Assembly: GCA_947643665.1 (NCBI GenBank)
Contig: CANRWW010000001.1
Span: 124,001 to 188,000 of the forward strand
Direction: 5' to 3'
DNA from: an uncultured Porphyromonadaceae bacterium
Lineage (GTDB): Bacteria; Bacteroidota; Bacteroidia; Bacteroidales; Muribaculaceae
Length of the DNA: 64,000 nt
Below, in pieces: positions 18,816 to 26,372 of this stretch. Below the pieces are notes generated by a model, which was not told the DNA's origin, made no database searches, and worked only from the letters and a program-made list of their open reading frames with translations. Each line of letters opens with the position of its first letter. Within the stretch, counting starts at the first letter, position 1. A program made the position numbers and the translations under genes.

Positions 18816-19679
18816 TTATAGTTTCGTTAATTTCGATATGATTGCAGCCGCATCTATCCTGGCATATCCTGACGGGCATTTCCAGCTGCGTTCTTCCCCT
18901 GTGTTCCATTTCGCCGATGAAAAGTTCCATTTTAGCGAAGCTGCCATTTTTTTGCCACGCACCAGTTCTATGGCGCATTCGCCGGCAAAACTTCCGGCCT
19001 GACGGGTTTCTATTGGATCGGTATATGTGACCACTCCTGCATGCTTGTCCTTGATGTTTACCGAGGCTGCTCCTATGCGGTTGGCATCCTGGGCCATTAT
19101 GAATCCGTATTCAAATTCCTTTGGCTGGATAGCCGGAAGTATCATAAGCCCCTCTGCGGAGTTTGCAAATTCTATGGCTGTGGAAAGTGGCGGGGTGAAT
19201 GTGCCACCGGCATCGCCCACCACGAATCCGCGGCCCAGAAGCAGGTCCTGGATGTCTGCTACGCTTATTCCGGTTGAGCCGAAAGTGTCTGCTATGCTTT
19301 CAGACACGTATTTCTTATGATAACGGTCTATGACATGTACGGAATCCTTGTCTACAAAAAGCGATGCCACTTCGAAACCGAGCATGCGCACTGAAATGCT
19401 TATCCATTTGTCGCGTTTCATGGCGGCGCGTGCCGACAGGCTGATGCTCTTGGGAGCGGTCACAGACACACGCACCGGCATTGTCACATCCTGCCAGTCT
19501 GCATAGCTTTTACATAGTTCCGTGTATCGTTGTGACGGTGTCTGAAGTGCTATGTCTCCGGGAATTTCGCTTCCCAGATCGCGTTTTGCGCTTTTTTTGG
19601 CCGTGGAGCAACCGGTAAAACAGATGGCAGCCGATAGTGCGGCTATGGCAAGCAGTATGATATGCAATTGTCGGTTCAT
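18816..19679 (-). CDS. DUF4292 lipoprotein
   Basis: A 287-residue lipoprotein (lipobox FTGC, Cys24). The body has the DUF4292 pattern: 'WISISVRMLGFEVASLFVDK', then 'VHVIDRYHKKYV' and 'VADIQDLLLGRGFV', which resembles a LolA/LolB-like lipoprotein-handling beta fold. The family is widespread in Bacteroidetes and is usually found in this gene order; its exact role is unknown, with outer-membrane lipoprotein handling an inference from the fold. Its ATG overlaps the stop of the upstream TPR gene by 4 bases (ATGA), so the two are translationally coupled. Confidence 0.88.
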   Translation of the reverse strand: MNRQLHIILLAIAALSAAICFTGCSTAKKSAKRDLGSEIPGDIALQTPSQRYTELCKSYADWQDVTMPVRVSVTAPKSISLSARAAMKRDKWISISVRMLGFEVASLFVDKDSVHVIDRYHKKYVSESIADTFGSTGISVADIQDLLLGRGFVVGDAGGTFTPPLSTAIEFANSAEGLMILPAIQPKEFEYGFIMAQDANRIGAASVNIKDKHAGVVTYTDPIETRQAGSFAGECAIELVRGKKMAASLKWNFSSAKWNTGEERSWKCPSGYARIDAAAIISKLTKL

Positions 19680-21460
19680 TCGTAAAAATGGGTTTTATTC
19701 TTCACTTTTTTCTGTAGCAGTTTGTTGTCTGGTTCAAGTTTGAGTGCCTTTTCCCAGAATTCTATGGCATCTTTATGGTCGCCGTTCATGTAATATATGT
19801 CGCCGGCATGGTGGAGCACGTCGGCCTGTGGGTTATCACCTTCAATGGCGAGGGCGCGGTCTATGAATTCTCTGGCCTTATCATATTCTTTTTTCTTGAA
19901 GAATATCCAGGCATATGTATCAAGGGCAGTGTCATTGTCGGGTTGTTGGCGCACACATATGGCACTCATTTTTTCAGCCTTGTCAAGGTCTCCCCCCTCT
20001 TCTGTCATGAAATATGCGTAGTTGTTGAGTGCCAGAAGGTTGTCTGGATTGCTTTCCAGTGCTTTGTCATAATAGACGAAAGCGGAGTCTGCGAGCCCTT
20101 TTTTATAAAAGGTATCTCCAAGCGAGCAGAGTACGGCCGATTTTAATTCGCGGTTGTCGGCAGGGATGGCGGCCATGGTTTTTTCATACTCTTCTATAGC
20201 TTCATCTGTGCGTTCGAGCAGGCTGAGCATGTTGGCGCCGTAGAACATCAGCATGGCATCGCCGGGCTGGTAACGGAGTGCCCGTTTTGCCGTTTCCAAT
20301 GCTTTTTCGTAATCTTCGGCAGTTGCATACAGGCTGACCGCCGATCGCCATCGGTCCACATTGGATGGATCCGTGTCAAGGGCGTACTCCTGTTGCTCTG
20401 CAGCTCCTTTGAAATTCTTTATGGCTACCAGATAGGATGAATACAGGTCGCGGATCTGCGCTTCATGCGGGTGTTGTATCAGCAATGTGTCAAACAGTCC
20501 CTGGATGCGTGGCTGCTGGGTGGTATCTGCATATAACTGGCGTATGTAACTTGAAAAAATCTCAAGTTTCACTTCCGGGGCAAGACCCTCCTGGCGCACA
20601 GCCTGGAATACCTCGCGGTCAAATCCTACGGAATCTCCTTGCTCGCGGTAAAATTCGGCTCGTTTGTAATATGCCAGGCCATTGGTGGGATCTATCTCGC
20701 AGGCTCGGTTGTACAGTATTATCGCGGAGTCCGGGCGCCCCATTCCCATCATTACATCACCGGCATAGAGTGTGCTGTTGGCATTGGTGCCTGAGGCAGC
20801 GATGAGTCTGTCGACTTCTGCGAAAGTGGCGGCGGTGTCGAGCAGGGTCATAAGCGCACGCACCTTATGCGACGTCAGGCCTATGTCTACCCCCTCTGCG
20901 CGCTCTATGCGGTCAAGCACATCTATTGAGCGACGCAGGCTTACGCTGTCTTGCATATTCTGGAGGGCTTGGGCATATTGGAGTGTCACATTGGGTTTGG
21001 TGGGATTGAGTGAGTCTAGGGTCTGCCACACACGCACTGCTTCTTTTTTGTTTCCGAGCTGATTGTTGGCTATGCCATAGAATATGGCGCTGTAATAGTC
21101 GCCAGGGTCGGCGTTGAAATGGCGCCGCATCAGGGCATAGCCTTTGGCTGCGAGTGTGGTGTCTTCACGGCCAAGCCCCATGTAATAGAATCCGAGCGTC
21201 TGCCCCGGCTGTGTATCGGTAGAGTCTAGTTCCACAGCTTTGCGGAGAAGTTCGAAATAGCCGGCATCGTTGTCCAATGCACTACGGCGCAAGGCTTCCA
21301 TGAACACATAGTCGCTTTTGCGCTTGTCGGCTCCTGCTTCCCAGCTTTCTTTCTGCTTGCGTTTCCCCTCACGTGCTCTGGCCGCTCCCCCCGGAAGCAG
21401 CATCATGGCGATCAATATGGCAATCGCACCCAATACCGGAATTTCTCTGCGTCTGAACAA
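19676..21460 (-). CDS. TPR-repeat protein, membrane-anchored or exported
   Basis: A 594-residue protein. An N-terminal hydrophobic segment (about residues 8-28) directs it to the envelope. Most of the rest is tetratricopeptide repeats; clear ones are 'PDSAIILYNRACEIDPTNGL', 'YEKALETAKRALRYQPGDA' and 'DAIEFWEKALKLEPDNKLL'. Such proteins act as scaffolds for complexes. It lies between dut and the DUF4292 lipoprotein, whose start overlaps its stop, an arrangement I recognise as common in Bacteroidales. The shared operon with an EnvC-like gene suggests an envelope role, which is inference. Confidence 0.9.
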   Translation of the reverse strand: MFRRREIPVLGAIAILIAMMLLPGGAARAREGKRKQKESWEAGADKRKSDYVFMEALRRSALDNDAGYFELLRKAVELDSTDTQPGQTLGFYYMGLGREDTTLAAKGYALMRRHFNADPGDYYSAIFYGIANNQLGNKKEAVRVWQTLDSLNPTKPNVTLQYAQALQNMQDSVSLRRSIDVLDRIERAEGVDIGLTSHKVRALMTLLDTAATFAEVDRLIAASGTNANSTLYAGDVMMGMGRPDSAIILYNRACEIDPTNGLAYYKRAEFYREQGDSVGFDREVFQAVRQEGLAPEVKLEIFSSYIRQLYADTTQQPRIQGLFDTLLIQHPHEAQIRDLYSSYLVAIKNFKGAAEQQEYALDTDPSNVDRWRSAVSLYATAEDYEKALETAKRALRYQPGDAMLMFYGANMLSLLERTDEAIEEYEKTMAAIPADNRELKSAVLCSLGDTFYKKGLADSAFVYYDKALESNPDNLLALNNYAYFMTEEGGDLDKAEKMSAICVRQQPDNDTALDTYAWIFFKKKEYDKAREFIDRALAIEGDNPQADVLHHAGDIYYMNGDHKDAIEFWEKALKLEPDNKLLQKKVKNKTHFYE

Positions 21461-21516
21461 TGCTATGAGTTATAAAATAATTGTAAAAAACAGTAAAGTC
21501 ACAAGTTGTAGCCAAG

Positions 21517-21963
21517 TCAATTGACCCCGGTGTGCCCGAAGCCTCCTCCTCCGCGCTCGGTAGTGTCAATATGTTCTACAGGTTCCCAGTCCACGCGGGT
21601 ATACTCTTTTATCACCATCTGGCAGATGCGTTCGCCGTCATTGACGACAAACTCTTCGTTGCCCAGGTTTATCATGATGACCCCGATTTCTCCCCTGTAA
21701 TCGCTGTCGACTGTTCCGGGAGTATTCACTAGTGATATGCCGTGTTTTATGGCGAGACCGCTGCGCGGGCGGATCTGGCATTCGTATCCGTGAGGGAGCT
21801 GCATGTATAGTCCGGTGGGTATGAGTGCCCTTCCCAGTGGCTTGAGCACCACAGGACCTTCCGGAAGGTAAGCCCTGACGTCCATCCCCGCAGATCCGGG
21901 GGTGGAATATGATGGAAGCGGATGATGGCTGCGGTTGATTATCTTGACTTTTATAGTTTCCAT
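21517..21963 (-). CDS. dut: dUTP diphosphatase (dUTPase)
   Basis: 148 residues, the usual dUTPase length. It hydrolyses dUTP to dUMP and pyrophosphate, preventing uracil incorporation and feeding dTMP synthesis. All five motifs are visible: 'GSAGMDVRA', 'RPRSGLA', 'GTVDSDYRGEIGV', 'GERICQMVI' and the flexible C-terminal 'RGGGGFGHTG'. The open frame reaches upstream to 22026, but that would overlap the end of rnz; the ATG at 21963 (METIKVKIIN) fits both the family start and the 40-base gap from rnz. It lies in the minus-strand operon after rnz. Confidence 0.95.
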   Translation of the reverse strand: METIKVKIINRSHHPLPSYSTPGSAGMDVRAYLPEGPVVLKPLGRALIPTGLYMQLPHGYECQIRPRSGLAIKHGISLVNTPGTVDSDYRGEIGVIMINLGNEEFVVNDGERICQMVIKEYTRVDWEPVEHIDTTERGGGGFGHTGVN

Positions 21964-22003
21964 AAATAAACAGTTTACAAATAGATTAACGCGGTTCTGC
22001 CGC

Positions 22004-22936
22004 TTAAAGTTGATGCCTGCAGTCAATCGGGATTGTCATACCTTCGTTTGCTGCCATAGTGTCAGGGAAAATGCGCCGTGCCTCGGAAAGATGCCTCTCC
22101 TCGGTGTTGTATGCTTTGGAATAATGCCCTATGACAAGCCGTCGTACGTGGGCCAGAGATGCTATGCGGGCTGCTTCGGATGCTGTGGAATGGCCGCGTG
22201 CGCGCGCCTTGTCAGCCGCGTCGTCGGCATATGTCGCCTCATGATACAGGAGGTCTGCCTCTTCTACAATTTTTGCCAGTGCCGGGGTATATACCGTATC
22301 GGAGCAGTAGGCATAGGTGTAAGAACGGTCTGCCGGTGTGGTGAGCATGGCATTAGGGATTGTTTTCCCATCTTCGTTGATAAAGTCCGCCCCCTCTTTT
22401 ATGGCTTTCATCTGCGATACGGGCACGTTGTGGAATTTCACCATATCCCCACGCAGATGGAGCGGTTTGGGCTTCTCACGGAAGATGAATCCGACAGCAG
22501 GCACACGATGCCGCAACGGGAATGATTCAACGGTCAGTCCGGGAAGGTCAAGCACTGTCTGGGCTTTGGCCGGATCAATGATGTCAAATTTCAACTCGTA
22601 GGAACGCTCGCGGCAGAAGTAATCAATCATTTCTTTGAAGAGCCGCGCGCCTTCGGCAAAGGTATGTACGGTCACTGTGCCTCCGGTCTGGTGCAGAGCC
22701 AGTGTGGATAGAAGGCCTGGCAGTCCGAAGCAATGGTCGCCGTGGAGATGGCTGATGAATATGTGGGTAAGGCGTGAGAATTTCAGCCCCATGCGCCGCA
22801 TGGAGAGCTGTGCCCCCTCTCCGCAGTCAATCATCAGTAATTGTCCACGGTATTCCACCACCTGGCATGATGGCAGATGGCGCAAAGATGGGGTGGCTGA
22901 TCCGCATCCGAGTATGTGCAGTTTGAATTCGCTCAT
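22004..22936 (-). CDS. rnz: Ribonuclease Z
   Basis: A 310-residue metallo-beta-lactamase-fold nuclease that matures tRNA 3' ends. The metal-binding motif 'SHLHGDHCFGLPGLL' is followed by later ligands in 'HEATYADD' and the C-terminal 'VIGHYSKAY'. 'GCGSATPSLRHLPSCQVVEY' is the family N-terminus (positions 10-30). It is the promoter-proximal gene of the run rnz-dut-TPR-DUF4292-EnvC-like. A near-consensus -7 (TAATTTCG on the minus strand at 22959-22952) lies just upstream. Confidence 0.94.
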   Translation of the reverse strand: MSEFKLHILGCGSATPSLRHLPSCQVVEYRGQLLMIDCGEGAQLSMRRMGLKFSRLTHIFISHLHGDHCFGLPGLLSTLALHQTGGTVTVHTFAEGARLFKEMIDYFCRERSYELKFDIIDPAKAQTVLDLPGLTVESFPLRHRVPAVGFIFREKPKPLHLRGDMVKFHNVPVSQMKAIKEGADFINEDGKTIPNAMLTTPADRSYTYAYCSDTVYTPALAKIVEEADLLYHEATYADDAADKARARGHSTASEAARIASLAHVRRLVIGHYSKAYNTEERHLSEARRIFPDTMAANEGMTIPIDCRHQL

Positions 22937-22972
22937 TTGATATTGAGAGCGAAATTACCTATTTATAAGCGA

Positions 22973-23004
22973 ACAGGCAAGAAACCGTGCGGTTTCTTGC
23001 CTGT
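22973..23004 (-). terminator. Strong hairpin terminator of the C10 protease gene
   Basis: A 15-bp perfect stem (22973-22987 with 22990-23004) with a 2-base loop lies 12 bases past the stop of the gene at 23017. No T run follows on the minus strand; the strength of the stem is the evidence. Confidence 0.65.
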
Positions 23005-23016
23005 CTTATATGCTTT

Positions 23017-25011
23017 TTATGGTATTATAACTTTCCTGACAGTGTCGCCGTCGCGCCGGATATAAATTCCGCTACCCGGTTCGGTAACTATTATACCCTG
23101 CAGGTTATAATATACCGGCGGCTCTTCACCGGCGGGAGCCGACACGGTGGCATCTATTCCTGCGGGATCGTCTTTTACTGTCACTTTTCCGAGAGAGGCT
23201 TTTATTTCCTTTGTGGAAGTGTTGTAGAGTACAAGTTCGTATTCCTTGCCTATCTGGAAATTATCCTCATATTCGAGATTGAATTTGACAGTCATGGTTT
23301 TTGTCTCGTCAGGTTTTATGCTGAAACGCCTATATGGTGCGGATGCCTGTATCGTTTCGGTTTCGTCAATGAGCGCGGGTGCCATGCTGAGTTGCTGTGT
23401 GCTCTCTGTGGTGTTTGAGAGGGTTATGGTATAGGACGCCTCTACGTTTCTGTATAATTGGTTGTCGTTGAGGTTCGCCTCAATGGTGAGGTCGCCGATG
23501 TTCGGCGGTGTCTCTCCGAGTGCCGGTGTGCCGAGTTTGAAAGTCACGGGCACATAATCCTTGTATTTGGTGTTGTGGAGCGCACGTACCCAAGGTTTTG
23601 ATGTGGAAGTTCTTGTGACCACACGCACGTCGTATGTGCCGTCGGGGTAAGATGTGCCGAGTTGGGCGCTGAGAGAAGTGTATCCCCAGAACGGGTCCAG
23701 ATATGCCGGAGATGAGAATATGACATGATAGCGCTTGTCTCCGGTCTCTCGGTGCTCAAATTCGAATGCGATGTAGAATCCGGTACGTTCGTAGCCGAAA
23801 TTATACCATCCGTTGTCAAAAGAGAGCGTTTTGCCTTCGAGTTTCGCATTAAGGTCTTTGTCTCCCCCTTGCGAGAGCCTTGGTTCAGGCTTCTCGGATC
23901 CTTCCACAGGCTTGCGCACTCCCATCATGGCTGATTGCCCGAGGTTGTAGCCGCCTTCATATCCTCCGATCCCTTGTCCGGAGGGGTCGAGGGCATCCAT
24001 AAGGAAATACCCGTCGCAGTATCCTCCCCAGCCCCAGTTGAAATGGTAATAATGGTCTCCGTCATATCCGTCACAAACGAAAGCATGCGCTCCATTGGCG
24101 CTGGATCCTGCATAATATATGGGGCCGTTGTCGCGGAGCTCATTTATCAGCATGTCTTCCCATTTCTCAAGGGTGTAGTTGTCGCGGTAATACAGCCAAG
24201 CAGTCTTGTCATATGAAAAGTTGTTGATGAAAGCCCGTGGCACATTTTCGCTCAATGCGCCGGAGCCTACATTGCTGTATCCCATATTTACGGAAAATCC
24301 GCAGTTGACCATCAGTTCTGCCACTGCCTGTGCCTGCCGGGAGTTGAACCCTTCACCGTAGTTGTCTTTCATCTGGCTCCAGTTGAAAGTTGTTTCAAGT
24401 GAGCGTGTGAGTGTCTCCTCACCCATAGTGGCGGTGCCTTCACCCGTGCTTCTGTCAGGATATTTGTGGTAGTACATTATCTGAGCCATAGCAGTTGCCA
24501 CACACCCTGTGAAGGTGGGCTGGCCATCCTGCTTGGGGCATAGGCGGTTGTATGGGTTGTCCTGGTTCCATGTGCATGTCAGCAACGGCCCTATCACGGT
24601 TTCATTGGGTTGTATGCGCCTTGGCGCGGTGCCTTTCGCCCACTTGTTTTCCTTCTGGAGGCTGTCGGCATAGGCGATGGCTACGGCATAGTCGTTGAGC
24701 CACGTTGTCATCTGTGGCGGCAGTTCCCCTTCACCGGGGGTAAGGCCGTAGCCAAGGAGGGGAGCGGCCACGTCGTTGGCGCTGACAGCCATCATTTGGT
24801 CGTTGTCGGCAAACAGATATACCGCCGGCTCTCCCGAACGGGTCTCGATGGTCTGGACGAGGCTGGGTGTTGTCGCATTGGCAACTCTTACTTTTGCCGG
24901 AAGGTTCGGTGTGTCGTTAAGACGGGCGAGCGCCTCTGCGGGCGTAAGCGTCTCGGCGTGGATTGCTGTGACGCTCAGCAATGCCACAAGGCTGATATAG
25001 AAATTTTTCAT
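23017..25011 (-). CDS. C10 (streptopain-like) cysteine protease with sorting tail
   Basis: A 664-residue secreted protease. After the signal peptide (residues 1-19) comes a Spi-like propeptide (about 20-130), which would keep the enzyme inactive until cleaved. The catalytic Cys170 lies in 'TFTGCVATAMAQIM' and His309 in 'NGAHAFVCDGYDG'; 'FNWGWGGYCDGYF' contributes the oxyanion/aromatic wall. Streptopain, prevotellin and B. fragilis Bfp proteases share this layout. The C-terminus (VYYNLQGIIV, GIYIRRDG, KVIIP) is a sorting-type tail, so it is likely exposed on the cell or released. It has its own promoter and terminator. Activity on host proteins is plausible but not shown. Confidence 0.93.
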   Translation of the reverse strand: MKNFYISLVALLSVTAIHAETLTPAEALARLNDTPNLPAKVRVANATTPSLVQTIETRSGEPAVYLFADNDQMMAVSANDVAAPLLGYGLTPGEGELPPQMTTWLNDYAVAIAYADSLQKENKWAKGTAPRRIQPNETVIGPLLTCTWNQDNPYNRLCPKQDGQPTFTGCVATAMAQIMYYHKYPDRSTGEGTATMGEETLTRSLETTFNWSQMKDNYGEGFNSRQAQAVAELMVNCGFSVNMGYSNVGSGALSENVPRAFINNFSYDKTAWLYYRDNYTLEKWEDMLINELRDNGPIYYAGSSANGAHAFVCDGYDGDHYYHFNWGWGGYCDGYFLMDALDPSGQGIGGYEGGYNLGQSAMMGVRKPVEGSEKPEPRLSQGGDKDLNAKLEGKTLSFDNGWYNFGYERTGFYIAFEFEHRETGDKRYHVIFSSPAYLDPFWGYTSLSAQLGTSYPDGTYDVRVVTRTSTSKPWVRALHNTKYKDYVPVTFKLGTPALGETPPNIGDLTIEANLNDNQLYRNVEASYTITLSNTTESTQQLSMAPALIDETETIQASAPYRRFSIKPDETKTMTVKFNLEYEDNFQIGKEYELVLYNTSTKEIKASLGKVTVKDDPAGIDATVSAPAGEEPPVYYNLQGIIVTEPGSGIYIRRDGDTVRKVIIP

Positions 25012-25057
25012 GCGTTATCTTGTGATGTAACGGAAGGTATTAGTTGGTTACTTCCGA

Positions 25058-25089
25058 CAAAGGTAGCCAGAATCTCCCAAAACACCAAA
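25058..25089 (-). promoter_or_regulatory. Promoter of the C10 protease gene
   Basis: TTTG (25089-25086), 20 bp, then TACCTTTG (25065-25058) on the minus strand match both Bacteroidetes promoter boxes exactly, ending 47 bases ahead of the start at 25011. Confidence 0.8.
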
Positions 25090-25110
25090 TCCACCCCACG
25101 ATCCATAAAA

Positions 25111-25146
25111 TCCCGCACCTCGCACACTGAGGCGTGAGATGCGGGA
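25111..25146 (-). terminator. Terminator of the 25169-26110 gene
   Basis: TCCCGCA (25111-25117) pairs with TGCGGGA (25140-25146), with further imperfect pairing inside, and the minus strand continues ATTTTAT after the stem. Confidence 0.65.
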
Positions 25147-25168
25147 TAATGAAATATGGTTACCCTCG

Positions 25169-26110
25169 TCAACGGACGATGAACTTTCGAGAAGAACCGT
25201 TGGTGCGGAGTATGTAAATGCCCGTGGCGAAACCGGTCAGGGGCATGCTGTAACGGCTGTCGGAAATATGCATGTTCTTTACCTGCGTGCCGGCCGGCGT
25301 ATAGACGGCAACATCGCCTATAGGCCGTGAACTGCGGATCTCCACAGCGGCCTCGGTAACTTCGATGCTCTCCGCATCCTTCCCTGTCATCTCTGCTGAT
25401 GCTCCCGGGCGCGCACTCGGCAGGGAATAGATCACCTCCCCTGCACCGTTCACAATCTCATAGATCTTGGGGATCGTACAATAACCTGTGCAGCCAAGCG
25501 TGGGGCCGGTCAACAGCGTACCCATGCATTGTGCATAGTCAATGTTCTCCAATTTTTCCGAACTGATGAATCCAAGCCCTTCTACTAACCGGTACCTCTT
25601 TAAATCCCCACACTCAAAGGCATTGTATGATCTACCAAACGCCTCGTAAGTCGTTGGATACACCGGAGAATCCGCAATCCGGATGGCTGTACTCCCTTCT
25701 AAAGGATTCACAAAATCATACTCTACGTATGTGTGGATTTCTCCCTTATAGTCCGTGTAGTGATAATATACCTTTTTCTCCTCATAGTCTTCCGAATAGA
25801 GACCATTATGTCCTCTGTCTTCTTCCTTTATGCCATTCACGTAGGATGCCAAGGTATAATATTTTTTGCCATCTATCTCCTTGCAGTCCTCTATCCTGAT
25901 AACCATTTCCCCCTCGTCTGTGGGATCATCCGGCTCGAAAACAATGTCATTCCAAAGCGTATACCTCCATTCCTTCCCCACTTCCAGCATCGGAGTGTAA
26001 GAAGAGGATTCTTTTGAGGTGTCGAACTCCATCTTGTGGTGTATGGTGGCGCTCTGGAGGCTTGTGAGCCAGAATGCGAAAAGACACAGGAGGGAAATTC
26101 TACGTGTCAT
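25169..26110 (-). CDS. Exported protein of unknown function with T9SS-like tail
   Basis: 313 residues from the ATG at 26110 (MTRRISLLCLFAFWLTSLQS is a good signal peptide; a longer frame to 26149 is less likely because the promoter ends just upstream at 26147). The mature N-terminal 200 residues form a soluble beta-rich domain with 'LEVGKEWRYTLWN' and conserved-looking Tyr/Trp, typical of Bacteroidales secreted proteins without assigned function. The final ~75 residues (VAVYTPAGTQV, GFATGIYILRTNG, RKFIVR) are a classic type-A sorting domain. It lies behind its own strong promoter, separate from the C10 protease. Confidence 0.82.
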   Translation of the reverse strand: MTRRISLLCLFAFWLTSLQSATIHHKMEFDTSKESSSYTPMLEVGKEWRYTLWNDIVFEPDDPTDEGEMVIRIEDCKEIDGKKYYTLASYVNGIKEEDRGHNGLYSEDYEEKKVYYHYTDYKGEIHTYVEYDFVNPLEGSTAIRIADSPVYPTTYEAFGRSYNAFECGDLKRYRLVEGLGFISSEKLENIDYAQCMGTLLTGPTLGCTGYCTIPKIYEIVNGAGEVIYSLPSARPGASAEMTGKDAESIEVTEAAVEIRSSRPIGDVAVYTPAGTQVKNMHISDSRYSMPLTGFATGIYILRTNGSSRKFIVR

Positions 26111-26146
26111 AGGCTGTGAGGTATTGAAAGGTGTGTTAATGTCTCG

Positions 26147-26178
26147 CAAATATAATAAATATGATTTGACAATGCAAA
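26147..26178 (-). promoter_or_regulatory. Promoter of the 25169-26110 gene
   Basis: TTTG (26178-26175), 20 bp, then TATATTTG (26154-26147) on the minus strand match the Bacteroidetes boxes exactly; it also sets the correct start at 26110, since a start at 26149 would lie inside it. Confidence 0.8.
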
Positions 26179-26289
26179 TTTATATTTGTTTTTTTAAAAA
26201 ATGAAAAAGCAAAATTGGCGAAGAATGATGACAATTGCGCAACAATGCTATTGCCTTTAGGGTAAAATTGTCTTTGTAGCTTTCAAATG

Positions 26290-26340
26290 AACCTCGCGAC
26301 CCCAAAAGTTTCCTGTCCAAACTTTTGGGGTCGCGAGGTT
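26290..26340 (-). terminator. Very strong 22-bp-stem terminator of the TonB receptor gene
   Basis: A perfect 22-bp stem (26290-26311 with 26319-26340) with a 7-base loop, 33 bases past the stop of the receptor at 26373. There is no clear T run. It may be bidirectional. Confidence 0.7.
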
Positions 26341-26372
26341 ATTGGGCACAATGCTTTGTGGCCGTATGGGGG